From positions 29,947,053 through 30,011,052 of the forward strand of contig NC_089274.1 in NCBI RefSeq assembly GCF_963678975.1: DNA of 64,000 nucleotides, given 5' to 3'. Shown here piece after piece: positions 48,301 through 59,744 of the stretch. The notes under the pieces are model-generated. The model had not been told where the DNA came from, made no database searches, and worked only from the letters and a program-made list of their open reading frames with translations. Both the position numbers and the translations under genes were made by a program. Source of the DNA: Dysidea avara (Eukaryota; Porifera; Demospongiae; Dictyoceratida; Dysideidae). The number at the start of each line of letters is the position of its first letter. The first letter of the stretch is position 1.

Positions 48301-51300
48301 ACATATGTATACTTGCTGTTTGTTTTTACAACATGTATGTGTCAATGTCAGAAATATTATACATGAACTTGAATGCCTGCTGCATCAATAGTGTCAGTGT
48401 TACAGCTGGTGAGCTAAATGGATCACAGACATGTACACTAGAGTGTAGTTTGCTTCTGTAGCAATGCATGTATGGTATTTGAAGGGCAGGCACAATATTA
48501 TATCAATCATTTAGCTCAACCTGCACAAAGGGCAGGTACCGCAGCTAGTATAGTTAATATAGTGGGAAAAGGCAGCCAAATTACTATCCAATTAGAATTA
48601 AATTAGGAATGCAGCAAGACTGAATATAGAACACAAATCATTGACAATGATAAGGGTCCAGTTACAGTTAGTTGTATATACTAACATTCATTCTTGGCCA
48701 CTTTAGATATCAGCTCTTTCTGTTGCTTTTACTTTCATGGAATGCACAAGCAACATTCACTGTTGCATACCATGTGAGCCTATGGTAATCATAATATATT
48801 GATCACCTCAATTAAAATGTAGTTTACATACAGAAGTTGCAATTGTTTACATTTAGCTAGTGATATGTGTCTAATCAGTGATAGAACTGTATAGAAATAC
48901 TTTCAATATAACTAGCACAATTATGCTTATACAATGCCATGAAATTTGTTATAATATACATGTAAGGATGAATTAAAGCACATACACACTTGTCGCTGAA
49001 GGACTCATTTCCATCATCACCAATATACACTGGTAAGTCTCACTCCCAAAGTTGGAGCCTTTGAAACAGGTGATGAAGTGGATGAAATGGCAAATTTGGT
49101 AATGAAAGGTGCACAGTAGACAAACATAGTCATTCTTGGGAGTCTAGAAAATCAGACCTGATCCATTTTGTACTTGAATGAATGGTGACTTACAAATGCA
49201 TGTGAACCTGATATTTAAGAGTGCTTAACAACTGTATTAAAGTAGTTTTCACTGCTCTATTGAGTGCTTAACTGCTGTATTAGAGTACGTAGTTAACTGA
49301 GTGACTATTAGAGTATCCCATGTTGAGAAGAATTGTTACTAATGAGTACAATTGTCGTGTTTTCTTGAATTTTTTTTACAGTGAATACCTATTGTTTTAC
49401 TGTGATTTAATATCGTGCACTACTCCAGCTTGTTTCAGTACTTTTTATCAATGCACTATGGTCCCTACTCTAGTTGAAAATTCCAATTTTTTTGTGTATT
49501 GTGAGATCATTGTATTCCATCTTTATTGCTTTGCTGCACTTTACACAGAGTGTAAGAAAAGCCCAGATCCATTCATATGGTTTCAGTTTCAATAGTATGG
49601 CCACTGCAATGCTTTTCTTTTAAGCTGGCAACATTCAATATCGGAAGTTGAACTGAAACAGTTGCCTAGTACTCCCAAACATGTAGCTGGCTATAAGCTA
49701 AGCAGTGTCCCTGTGCCTGAAAGTAACTAAGTGATGATGCTAGTGTCTTCAGCAATTTATGAATTCTTACTTGAGCACTCTACTAACTTCCAGAATACAT
49801 TGCAAAAGGCAGATGTCTGTTCCAGTTCATTGACAACAGAAGCAGATACGGATGACTTATACTACAGTTTTGGAAGTGCTGCAATTTGCGATTTGCTTCA
49901 CTGATTGAAAGCTGTTCAGATGACAAACAGGATAACTATTGCAAACAATAAACTGTAAAGATAAAACAAGTAGACCTTGATACCTTGCATTGGCTGTCAT
50001 GACAGTGGATTTATGTATTTTCCAGACAAGACGTTTCTCCCTTTGTTGTAGGAAACTGACACTGTAGTTCAACTTGTTAGTTTTGTAGTCTGAAGCAGAA
50101 AGGGGATAACTTGAATGTAGGATTACTTCTGTACCTTTCCAGGCTGCACATGAAAAACTTTAGAAGAGCAGAAAAGATCATCTTCAAATGTTTCAAGCAA
50201 GCACTAGTGTCAAAGTTCCCAAACGTCGACATTTTTACTAAAGCTGCTATTATGAATATTTTTAGTATTTTTGTTTGGAAAGTTTGTCATATACTCATAT
50301 ACTGGTATTCTTATCTGCTACAAAGCAAGTTAGCAGGTTAACTTCAACCATATTATGAACAACTCTTAAGTGTTCATCTGTATAACTAAAGCAGTCAGTG
50401 GTACATTGCTTTATAGGATGTGCTGTACTTGAAGTTGTGTAATAACTTGGATAGCGTCAAAAGGCTCGTAGACTTCTATCCAAAGCAGATTCCATGCTAT
50501 ATCACAATAGACAAACAGGTAGAGTGTAATATGATAAATACAATTAAAATAAATATTGTTGTGTGAATGTAAAAGCAACTTCACATGCACAACAAACCCT
50601 TGCAAGAAACATAATTTATAATCACTTTACCTTGACAGAAATGACTTTTGTGTTGCAGATATATGGGGATACTTGGCATCTATGAAGTAAACATAATAGA
50701 ATTTTCATTATAGACTTGCATAACTTTACCTTACCTTCATCAAGGAGAGACATTAACCATATTGGTATCCTTTGGAGATGTTCTACAAGACCTGGGAATC
50801 CATGCTTCTTATCTACTCATGATATCCATCAAGGGGATAGCATCAAGCAATGTGCTTCTTTCGATAATGGCACCATTTTTTGTCTATCCATTGCTGACTC
50901 CAGCCATAGATTTTCGAGAGAGGGATAAGCAACCGAGCGTGCCGTGTATATCCGCCATTGATTGCAGTTGAAGCACTTCTCGGTATTGATTAATCCATGT
51001 GAACAGGATTACAGTTTGTGGTTTGGTCATCTTAACAGTTGATTTCAACCACCTTGTGGTATTGTAGTTGATATACGAGTGTTTTAATGCATTTGGCTTC
51101 TGCTGTTTAATTGTCTTGGGTGGTTTTACCGCCATTTTAGATTTCGATCATCAATGGGTACCTCCATTTTTTGTCTACCTGTTACGAAGACCAGAAGTCT
51201 AGTTCCACTGGGAAAATATATTGCTGAAGTCTTCTCAATACTATGAAGTTTTGCACAGTACCATTGAAAGATCCTTCTCGCATAACAGCGTTTGTGTTGA

Positions 51301-54300
51301 AATGAATAAATCATGGAGTAGTATTTTAAGGAATCGAGATGAGACTGCCAAAGGGCATTAACCAAGTGGAATAATAAAATGAAGTAACCCATGCAAAACT
51401 ATGTTACTTCAGGGTTATTGTGGCATTGTTTGCCAGTCGAAAGTAAACTTACCATCAACACAACAAGTAGACAAAAATCGTGTCAACTGAGATTAAAATG
51501 TTTGATGGTGGCAAAAACTCACCACAAGACTTACAATACGAGCTTGCCTAGTACTTGTAAACATTCAGAGATTGTCATAAAATACTCCACGCTGCTCCAC
51601 AAGTCAATCACACCGATTGACGGTTGCCAAGTTGTAAGTTCCCCAAACAGGAGCCCCTACTCCCTGCACCCAGCCAATTGTATCTCTGGTCAATGCCACC
51701 CATATTACACTACAACACAATTCAGCTCCAATAAATAATAGAAACTATAGAAGATATACATTTGATAAATTTCAAGTGTCTTGCCGTGCATTACAAAACT
51801 AATGCACGGATACAAAAACAACTGTATGAAAATTATCCACAGTATGGACAAGTCAGTCTCTGAAGACCTCCAACATGTGTGTAAACACCACTCCACCGGC
51901 TCATCAATGAGCACTACAACAAATTAAATACAAACACACATCAAATTGATATGCATTATCATATACATCCTCAATACAAACACACAACTAACAAAATTGG
52001 GACAACAAATCACTGAACAATCTGACCCATTTTGTACTGACAACACAAATACCAGAAAAGGAGAATGTAAACACAACATGAGAGTACAAATAATACGTGA
52101 GATAGACCCCAGCAACGAATAGATCTAACATTAGAATTTATGGATAAACAGACTAAAATGTGTCTACCCACAAGGTCTCAACTGAATAGAAAGGGACAAG
52201 GAGACCAGACACCTACTCTACCAACAGCACTGATAACAGTATAACCCCTCATCACGGAATGATAACAAGAACAAACAATCTGTAATTACACATGAGCTCA
52301 CCTGATCCTCAAATATTCCATGAAAAATCCAACACTACTCCATGGATGACAAGTGAGCTGTAGTAATCCCACCCCAGTGGTTGATGCCAGCATTGACATG
52401 CATAGCTAGAGAAAAAGAAGAACAATAACATTGAGCTAGTTATCCAACCAACTAGCTAACCATTCAACCTTAAGCACAAGAATAACAACTATTGGAGGTA
52501 TACAAAAACCAAACAACTCCAGAACCTGTATATGGTATACCATATCCAGTAATTTGTTTTAAATTAATAATTTCCTTTTCTTTGTAACTTTTCAAAGTAT
52601 CAATAAAGTGTGAAACAGATGCCATCATCATGTTGGCAAATAGCTGTCATTTAAGATCTTCCAAGTTACGATCCCCTTTCTTCGTCTCTATTCCCAAATG
52701 TTGTATGGCAGTTCCTGGATCAATCGGTGACATTCCTCCATCTTCAATCTTGTCTTGAACAATGGCACAAGAAATCAGTTTTGATTAACAGATCTCCCCC
52801 ACCACTGAACTGGCAATGCAAAATTTTTTGTCGTAATGGATTAACCAAGTCCACCATAGCTGGAATCTTCTTTTCCTTGACATATGCTTTTGTGGTTGAA
52901 TAAAGGCAGCTCATGCGTTCTTGCTCATCTTGTGGAATATTAAAGAGAAAAAAATGACCAAGCCAAGTTTTGTTTTATATTTAGATTGCTCCAATCAATA
53001 TTTATTGGATCATCAGGAAAATCTGCATCAGTAAAATCACCAGATGTAGCAGAACTACATGGTATTTTTTTGTCAAAATCATAAACTAAAATAATATATT
53101 TTCCAATGGCACACAATTTCTTGATCTTTCCATCTGGTAGGAAGTACCTTTTCCGTCTCAAAAGCCTTTGAATTTCCTTTGAATCTATTTTCACTTCCAT
53201 TGAAGAGTAGCCATTTCTTGATCACTTTTCATAACTTGCAGTTTTAATTTTAAAGATTTTGACGTTTTAAATATAAACAATATTCCTAGCATTGTAATTC
53301 TAAAAATGGTAATATAAATGAGTAGCATGTACACCACATCCAACATACCTCGCCATGGTCTACTAATACCGCGCGTGATGAATCCTATACATATATATAA
53401 AATTAACTGACACATATGCACCAATTTACTCCGTGATCATACAAGTAGAGGGGGCGCTTAACAATCTTAGTGGGTGCTTATACAAAACTCCCTTTAAGGA
53501 CACAAATATTATTGATAGTGGTTTTTTATATTTTGGCACGTGGCAAAAAAAGTTTATTGTAGCGTAAACTCCCAATTATTGGCAGTATTCAATTATCGGC
53601 ACTGACATTTTCAATTATCACACAAGATTACGACATGGTATTTCGTGACTATGAAAACATTGGAGGAGTGAAATTAACAAGATGTCCAGAGCAGAATACA
53701 CCACTTTGGATTCATGAATTCACCAGAGGCGGAGTGTTTCAGGGCACATGCTCGTTTCTAATCCCTGTACTCAAATATATATGTTCTAGCCAGATCACAC
53801 ATCTACGTATAAATCTGCAATTGGTTTCCATCCAGACTAAATGCTTTTGTGCCTCCTTTTGATTTTTATACATTTACAGTAAGCTGCAAAACACACACGA
53901 CCAGAGTTGGGTTCGCTACTCTAAAAAATGCAACTCGTTACATATTACTAGTTAATTCTATACAATGTAATGTGTTACATATTACTCCCAGAAAAATAGT
54001 AACTAGTTACATATTACACATTACTGAATTGGAAAATCTTTGTAATCTCTGGCTGTAACTAGTAATATTATTACATATTACATTTGTTCATTGCAAGCTA
54101 TAAATTAAGCCCAATCATCTAAATATAGGCTCCCAGCCTACAACTACAAGTGACACAAGTGAGACACCGCGTTTCTCTGGTTTCTCTGGCATAGTTCAGC
54201 CTCAAAAACATACTTTGTTGTAATATCTTGGCCTCTCCCCATCACTCTTTGTTCTTGCCTGCACAGCTGTATTCAGTGCTGTCGGGACCCAAATACCAGC

Positions 54301-57300
54301 TTACAAATGCTATTCGTCCTCTGATACTAAGCATACTTTTGTGTTAAGTGGAGACATGTACTGCAATCTGGCTCTTGAAGGGGGGTCCTGCATTAAATCT
54401 TCCTGCCTAGGCTTTTGGCATTTTTATTTTTTTTGCCGATTTAAATGGTGCACTGACTGCTTGTAAGGCGGACATTAGCTGTCTTCTCTGCAGCAGATAA
54501 GTTTAATGCTGGCTTAAACCAAAGCATACAGTTTACAGAGTCAGCATAGGGCAAAACTTAGAACTGGACAAAGTACTAATATCTCAGCAAATTTCATTTG
54601 CATATCCAACACCTTTCATTTCACCACTCCTCCATAAATGCAGCAAAACAAAAAATAAACAAGTGCAAGCCGCTACTGTGAGCATTCTGTGTAGCAATTT
54701 TCCAAATTCTCTTGCGATGTTACCCTTCTTAACACCTCAGCTCATAGACATATACGACAACTTTTCAACTCAGCATCATCAAGACTAAATAACAGAAGAG
54801 AGAGTATCCAACTATCATATACTGCATTAAAATCCATCACATGATACTCCTTGTGTACTGACAGATTTCGATTGTGGTTTAGGAAGAATGGTAACATGAC
54901 AACACGTAGTTATTACAACAATAAAAGTGTCAAAAGATGAGGCGTGTGTTTTTTTTTACTTTCTTGGTTGTGTGACTCACTACCGTAGGTCTTGATCTAT
55001 GTTTAAATACAGGTATAGTAATAAAATAGTATTGGACCCAGGTTTGGTATAGCTTACATGTTCTATTAATTTCAATAATAGTACAGTATCTTCCATATTT
55101 GCTTGTAGGAGTTTCACTAAGAGAGGAACCTGTGAGTTCTGGAACAGGAGATATTTCCATAGCTACTGTAAAAGAAATGTTAAGAAAGGAAGTGGCATTG
55201 CAACTAAATTACTTGAAGAATGATAATTACTTCAGAAATGTATGTACATTATTAATTAGGCTCATTTGCTGTACAACTATTATATGCAAGAGTGGTACTT
55301 TGATGTTGGTTTACATTTCAGCTTGTTGCAGTAGAAATATTAGAAGTGCAGCAAGTAATTCTGTCTAATGGAACTAGTCAAGTTGAAGCAATGAACAGAA
55401 CTCTACTAGAAAAGGTGAGTAAATATTATTTAATTCACAATATAAACTACAGCAAAGGTATATTTAGCCAAGCTCATCCTTAAGGTACAATTTATCTCAC
55501 TTACTAGCTTATAATTGTATGTTTAGTACTTTGCTTTGATGTCTAGTACAATACATGTATGCATCACTTTACAGCTATATGCAATGAATCAGTCACTGGA
55601 TAATACGATAAGAGAAATTGGAAATCAACTGAATGGAAGTTTTGCCATCTTAGTTTCTCAGTTGCAACTTGGAGTGGTCAGAAACATATCGTGGTCTGAA
55701 GGAAATGTCACTGTAAATCTTACCAAACACTATCAAACACAGTTGGAGGATATGAATCGCACTCACCATGGAATAATTCAACATCAACAAGACATGTTAA
55801 ATAAGGTATGTTGTTGTGAGCCTGCCTGACTATACGTATTCAGCAAGTACTGTACATTTGATCCTCTGTTATCCAAACCTCACCGCATAACATAGAGTTG
55901 TGTGTGGCAGAAGAAAGTTCTGATAGAATGCCTAATTACTCTGTAGAGCATTCAGTTCATCTGAGCTCCACTATAGTTGCAGTACAGTGGTACTGTACAT
56001 GTATATTAGAGCTTTCTCACAAAATTATTGATCAGAAACCAGCCTTACAATATAAGCAATATGCAAATTAGTTAAACCCCAAGTAATGCCTTTTGAACAC
56101 CCGCGTTAAAGTGATGTGATCATCATCATAGTGATGTACATGATTGCATAACACCTGTGCTGTTCTTCTTCTTAAAAAAGACACTGCATGGAGACACCGT
56201 TGAGAAGGATGTGTTGGTGTTCTAGAAGGCTTTCTACAGTTGACAATGTCATTATCATACAGTACAATAGTACTGTATATTAAGAATCAGTGGTTTGGTG
56301 CTCTTGCCCAACAATATAACGTAATGAACAGCCTCAACTTTCCTTATAACTATTTGGCAGTATTGGTTAGGCCCAGCCAAGCCCATAAACATCTTCAGAG
56401 CAACCCTAAGCCCTTACAACAAATTTCTATGAAATTTTGAAATTGTACTGACTGACTAACCAATGTCTCCAGCCAAGCATAACTCAACAATGGATAGGCT
56501 AGGACTGTGTGATAATAGCAAGAGTATATAATGGAGAGGGAGAGTGTCGAACTGCGCAATGTGTCTGGTGCCATCCTTTCTTTTAATGTGACATCAGTCA
56601 CAAATAAGTAAGAAAAGACAAGTTTGATTAGGGATCATAGAAATAAAGGTTATAGATTGAACTGTAAAACATCTGCAGTTGTAGCCAAGCTTCAATGTTT
56701 GCATTACTTTTAGTCTCTAATCAAATTTCCTTGTACTTATAGTTATTATAAACACGATGATAGTTTGATTTCCTTTGCAACTATAAGGTAGATGATGTCT
56801 ATTGTTTTGTGTGTGCATTTTCAGGTCAAAGATTCACTGCACCAAATACTCAACCAAACCAAGGAAGAGTTGTCTGATGTTATAGATGATAATGCATTGG
56901 AATCGCATGAAAAACATGAACAAATGGTATGGTAATTGGCACTAGCTACAGTAGCTAGCTTAATTACATGCTCAGAATATGGTGCCCATGCTACATGCAC
57001 CTTTCATGCATGTTTAGTGAAACAAGTAGGATTGTACAGATACCAATATTATATCAGTATCGATACCGATATGTGACCCGGTCTGACAAAATCAGTCTTA
57101 TAGCCCATCAAATTTTGACCATAATTTCACAGTTTGAAATTCAAGAACTTTTCATGTGGACATGATAAGTATTTACATTTTCACCACTCATGTAGAAATT
57201 TATGGAGATTTTCCCAAAACTTACAAAATTGTTATAGATCACACAGAAATGGAGATACACAATAGTAAGCAAACACATGTATTTTCCAGCTACTAGACTG

Positions 57301-59065
57301 ATTTTGTCTTACTTGGTCACATATTACAAGTATCAATTGCAAGTCTACAATAAAGATATTTCACTCGAGTTATATGCACTATTAAAAGTAGTTTAAGTAC
57401 CATAAAAAGTGTGGTATTGGATAAAGTGACGGAGTTGTCCAATGGTAAAACTCTGAAGTTCTACGCTCTAACTTTCTACTGTTACTGTACCTAGTAAGAG
57501 ATGGTTTGGGTTCAAATCCCAGGTTGGTTGAGTTTTTTTTGTTGTTTTTTTTCATTTTCTGAGGGTTTTCTTGCACCACTTTTTTTTGTTTTTTTAGTGG
57601 TTTGTTCTTTAATAGCACTGACAAAATAGACAAGTTTGGATAAAAACCTTTTGTGAACAGTCAATGAATGAAAGGATTAGACTGCTGAAAAGCATAGTAA
57701 TTGTAGTAATTTAATACAGCCATGGTGATCATGCTACGTACTCTGTTATACTGTAATGCATATCAGTTTGGCTTTGAAGTATCGGCTGTGTATATGATAT
57801 TGGTTCATTAGAAAACCTGTATCGGAAATAGACCTGTATCGGAAATAGACAATAAATTGATATCGGTATCGGATATAAAATGTGATATCGGTACAGCCCT
57901 AGAAACATGCATGTTGGATATAGCAGTAACCGTAGCAACTACAAACAACACATCCATGTTGGCGATAAGACAGACTAGGTCACATTTGTAAATTGGGAAA
58001 AGTATTGTGCATATTTATTGTTTTTTAAAAATCTAATCCACTTTTCTGGCCTATGTGGGTTAAGGGAAGTGAAATTCTTTTACTAATAAGAAAACACCTG
58101 TTGAATTGCCAGACCCATCAGAAAAGTGACCAGTATTAAGTGTTCAATTGCCGTAGCGACATTGAAACCTTTGTAATCTGACACTGGTGCTTATTTTCTC
58201 CCGTTGACATTCTTGGTAACAATTTTATCAAGGTGGTGTGGTAGTAATAGTGAAAGTCTTATTGGTGTAGCAAGTAATACCAGCTTGTAATGGTATTCTG
58301 GATTAGAGTGTGCATGGTTGGAAAAGCGTATACAGCATACAGTATATTGTATGTTAACTGGTGAAGAGAATGTAAAGAAACATTGACCTGTAGTGGGAAA
58401 TTTCTTTTAGCCAAATATGATTACTGTTTCCTTTTCACTTGATGCGTACTAATGGACCTACACTTGTTGCAAAGAACCACCAGATGATTGTTTTGAGTTG
58501 GAAGGATACGGGGCTTTCCAAAGAGGTTTTTTCTTGTATTTCACTATTGTGGTTAAATAATGTGTAGAATGATGGACATTTTTAGTCTTGTCTTTTGTTA
58601 TTGTTTTCAAGGCTACCAAGTTAGAAAAGTTGACTAATGTTACACAAGACCTGGATGAGAATGTAGTTGGTATAGAGAAAAGTGTACAGGTACATACATA
58701 ACAGTGTAGTGTGTATAACAGTGTAGTGTGTATAACAGTGTAGTGTGTATGCATATTATACTGCAATGCGATGATAAGAACATTGGTGTGATTCAGAAAA
58801 TACTGTATATGCTTGACTGAGGGGGATTTGTAAACACGGAATACAGAATAACAGAAGCATAACTTATATAGTTATGTACTCAAATGACATGGATACATAT
58901 GGTGGTGCTTTTAATCACTACTCAAATGACATGGATACATATGGTGGTGCTTTTAATCACTAATGACTATAGCTGTACATATTATTTCAACCAAGTGTTA
59001 TGTACGTTCTGCATTTGTTTTGTGTAATAGGAACTAAAGAATATTACTGATTTACTGTCTGAAAG
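39394..59065 (+). CDS. SUN-like type II membrane protein, coiled-coil lumenal part (3' incomplete)
   Basis: In-phase exons: 39394-39428 (candidate first exon), 42107-42561, 42956-42979, 43055-43141, 43216-43336, 43473-43533, 43603-43675, 55109-55239, 55322-55414, 55575-55805, 56825-56926, 58612-58689, 59031-59065. If exon 1 is wrong, the ATG at 42123 starts the protein. The N-terminal region is basic and serine-rich (RRSPRLSQQ, RPRRTDMP, KRQRFVHHK). Then come hydrophobic stretches (SSFFYLISTFLLYL, NPLLLFY) and one clear membrane span (FCYLLLLAVAALPLVCLLC). The part after the span has long helical coiled-coil stretches and ten N-glycosylation sequons, so it faces a lumen. This layout, plus a RRSxRL motif near the N-terminus, fits SUN proteins that span the inner nuclear membrane. 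The diagnostic SUN domain is not in the window. Another coiled-coil type II membrane protein is possible. Intron 7 is 11.4 kb and full of transposons. Confidence 0.55.
40109..40981. mobile_element. hAT MITE with TAGGRCTGAGYGATACT ends, middle layer
   Basis: TAGGACTGAGTGATACTGTC and its inverse ending GTATCGCTCAGCCCTA are the ends, with ATCGATACT repeats inside. The 8-base target CCACAGAC is exactly duplicated (40101-40108 and 40982-40989), and the intact mirror of the target lies in the right arm of the host element. It carries a third element at 40452-40895. Confidence 0.9.
40452..40895. mobile_element. MITE with GAGTTCATAATATATATACTGAGGAG ends, innermost layer
   Basis: The arms GAGTTCATAATATATATACT...AGTATCCTACT...GAAGGGC.TATCGTGAAGTTATGA mirror each other over about 80 bases. 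A diverged second copy is at 59126-59744. The target duplication is not clear. Confidence 0.8.
44131..46426 (+). mobile_element. Near-complete hAT transposon with BED-finger transposase
   Basis: The ends TAGTGTTGCACCGATAAT and the inverse ...CCGGTGCAACACTA lie between exact 8-base duplications ACGAATAA (44123-44130 and 46427-46434). ATCGGNTATCGG-type repeats sit just inside both ends. The 2296-base element holds a transposase frame running almost end to end. It lies in intron 7 of the SUN-like gene, in the same direction. Confidence 0.93.
44252..46201 (+). pseudogene. hAT transposase (ZBED-like), recently broken
   Basis: The N-terminus has a BED zinc finger (C56, C59, H81, H86 counting from 44252). 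Blocks follow matching the catalytic core: SYLSFTMDAWSSSVNDT with the first aspartate, then HLVITDTASNMAKAM. The 351-residue C-terminal frame (45146-46201) contains FLDPRFKDKFF and the hATC dimerisation motif, PATSVPFERLFSAAGDL..KRNRI. Only three lesions are evident: a frame change between about 44735 and 44777, a TAG at 45012-45014, and a one-base loss near 45157. The copy is therefore young but inactive as it stands. Confidence 0.93.
46660..48548 (+). mobile_element. Non-autonomous Helitron
   Basis: It starts TCTACTATATAAAACTG followed by CTGTCTGTCTATCCG and ends with a hairpin (CCTGC...GCAGG, 48520-48536) nine bases before a terminal CTAG. It is inserted between A (46659) and T (48549). 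These are Helitron hallmarks: 5'-TC, a 3' hairpin plus CTRR, an A/T target and no target duplication. No Rep/helicase coding sequence is seen. The middle holds three tandem units of about 250-306 bases. It lies in intron 7 of the SUN-like gene. Confidence 0.8.
47251..48094 (+). repeat. Three tandem units inside the Helitron
   Basis: The units begin near 47251, 47538 and 47844. All contain CAATGAAGGAAAG-like, GTAACAGTGAGGCA.CTCTG, GTGCAGGCCTGAACTGAA and GGGATAGGAATA blocks in order. The third unit lacks an internal 50-60 bases. Confidence 0.85.
48549..49417. other. Intronic DNA, little recognised
   Basis: Only a TATTAGAGT-type cluster at 49246-49318 stands out. It is related to the motif in several MITEs. 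Confidence 0.4.
49418..49505. mobile_element. One arm of a 5858/22472-family MITE
   Basis: CTACTCCAGCTTGTTTCAGTACTTTTTATC, ATGGTCCCTACTCTAGTTG and CCAATTTTTTTGTGTA match the right arms of the other copies. The left arm is absent. Confidence 0.65.
49506..52499. other. Intronic DNA, no supported gene
   Basis: Several short open frames exist, but none has family similarity or splice partners in phase with the host gene. Confidence 0.4.
52500..53240 (-). pseudogene. Decayed gene fragment of an unassigned family
   Basis: The minus strand has a chain of coding-looking pieces in changing frames: MEVKIDSKEIQRLLRRKRYF...DFDKKIP (53200-52940), then LYSTTKAYVKEKKIPAMVDL, IEDGGMSPIDPGTAIQHLGI, and LFANMMMASVSHFIDTL...QITGYGIPYTGSG. 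Codon-like character and continuity suggest a former protein gene. The last block resembles a short motif I associate with expanded, poorly characterised families in sponges, but I cannot name it. At least two frame changes and a stop break it. It is antisense to the SUN-like gene, inside intron 7. Confidence 0.35.
53890..54075. repeat. GTTACATATTACT-rich repeat, probable hAT end
   Basis: It begins CCAGAGTTGGGTTCGCTACTC, and the string GTTACATATTAC recurs several times on both sides of its centre (GTAACTAGTTAC). One end resembles a hAT terminus, but the other was not found. Confidence 0.4.
54076..55108. other. Intronic DNA, nothing recognised
   Basis: End of intron 7 of the SUN-like gene. 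The acceptor GCTTGTAG is at 55101-55108. Confidence 0.4.
57070..57323. mobile_element. TA-flanked MITE with TATGTGACC..GACAAAATCAGTCT ends
   Basis: TATGTGACCCGGTCTGACAA and the inverse AGACTGATTTTGTCTTACTT..GGTCACATA are the ends. The terminal TA fits a Tc1/mariner target. It is about 250 bases with no coding frame. Confidence 0.8.
57428..57530 (+). repeat. tRNA-derived SINE-like sequence
   Basis: GACGGAGTTGTCCAATGG matches a tRNA box A region and GGGTTCAAATCCC (57509-57521) is a perfect box B with its T-arm stem. About 65 bases separate them, longer than most tRNAs but similar to long-variable-arm types. A T-run follows directly. A full cloverleaf with a matching acceptor stem is not evident, so SINE head is preferred over tRNA gene. 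Confidence 0.6.
58698..58751. repeat. 18-base tandem repeat, three units
   Basis: ATAACAGTGTAGTGTGTA is repeated three times, starting nine bases after a donor site of the SUN-like gene. Confidence 0.85.
58879..58962. repeat. Exact 42-base tandem duplication
   Basis: Two identical 42-base units containing CAAATGACATGGATACATAT lie side by side. Confidence 0.9.
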
Positions 59066-59125
59066 GTATGTGTGTATATTACTGCATGTGTACATTGTGT
59101 GGAAACGTTCTGCATGATGAGGAGT

Positions 59126-59744
59126 GCAAGAATATACATACTGAGAAGAGTATCCTACACTTATAAACAGTACCCCTGTAGAAGGGCATATCATGAAGTT
59201 ATAACAACCAGGGCTCAACCCAGAATATTAACCTAGAGGGGGCGAAGTAAGTCGCTTCGGATTCTAGGGGGGTCTGGGGGCATGCTCCCCCAGGAAAATT
59301 TTGAAAATTTAGGTGTAAATATACTCAATTTTGGTGAAATTTTACTGTGATGCCATTGAATATTGACCATTGGATTATACAACTTTGGGATCAATTAAAC
59401 CTTTCCATTTCTCAAGGCTTTAGGTATAAACCTAGGGGGGGCAATAGCTAACCCAGAGGGGGCCTGTGCCCCCCCCGCCCCCCCCCCCTAGATTAACCCC
59501 TGACAACAATCCCCAGTTCGCCCATTTCTCTTTGTATAATTAATTAATGATGTGATTGATTGAACATTTGCGAATACAGCTATCCTGAGTGTCATGGGTG
59601 TGGCACAGTACTAACGATTCTTGTACTTTTATGGCAGCACATCCGTCACAGATCACAATACCTTGTCATTATATCAAATGTCACAATCAGCCCTTTACAG
59701 GGGTATATGAGAGTAGGATACACTCCTCAGTATATAGAGATTGC
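59126..59744. mobile_element. Second copy of the 40452-family MITE, interrupted
   Basis: CATACTGAGAAGAGTATCCTAC...CCTGTAGAAGGGCATATCATG is mirrored by CTTTACAGGGGTATATGAGAG..CTCCTCAGTATATA. Central sequence (TTCGCCCATTTCTCTTTGTATAATTAAT, GCGAATACAGCTATCCTGA) matches the copy at 40452-40895. A later element splits it at 59209-59502. Confidence 0.8.
59209..59502. mobile_element. GC-run MITE nested in the 59126-59744 element
   Basis: The imperfect ends CAGGGCTCAACCCAG and CTAGATTAACCCCTG lie between exact 5-base duplications ACAAC (59204-59208 and 59503-59507). Inside each end are GGGGGG/CCCCCC runs beside CCTAGAGGGGGC. The sister copy at 40452 lacks this insert, which confirms the boundaries. 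Confidence 0.75.

Larger units (their letters stand above)
57027..57901. mobile_element. hAT MITE with TAGGRYTGTACMGATA ends, carrying two later insertions
   Basis: TAGGATTGTACAGATACC and its inverse ...GATATCGGTACAGCCCTA are the ends. Flanks GAAACAAG (57019-57026) and GAAACATG (57902-57909) match at 7 of 8 bases. CCGATATCGGTATCGG-type repeats sit inside. It holds the elements at 57070-57323 and 57428-57525, and lies in an intron of the SUN-like gene. Confidence 0.8.
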
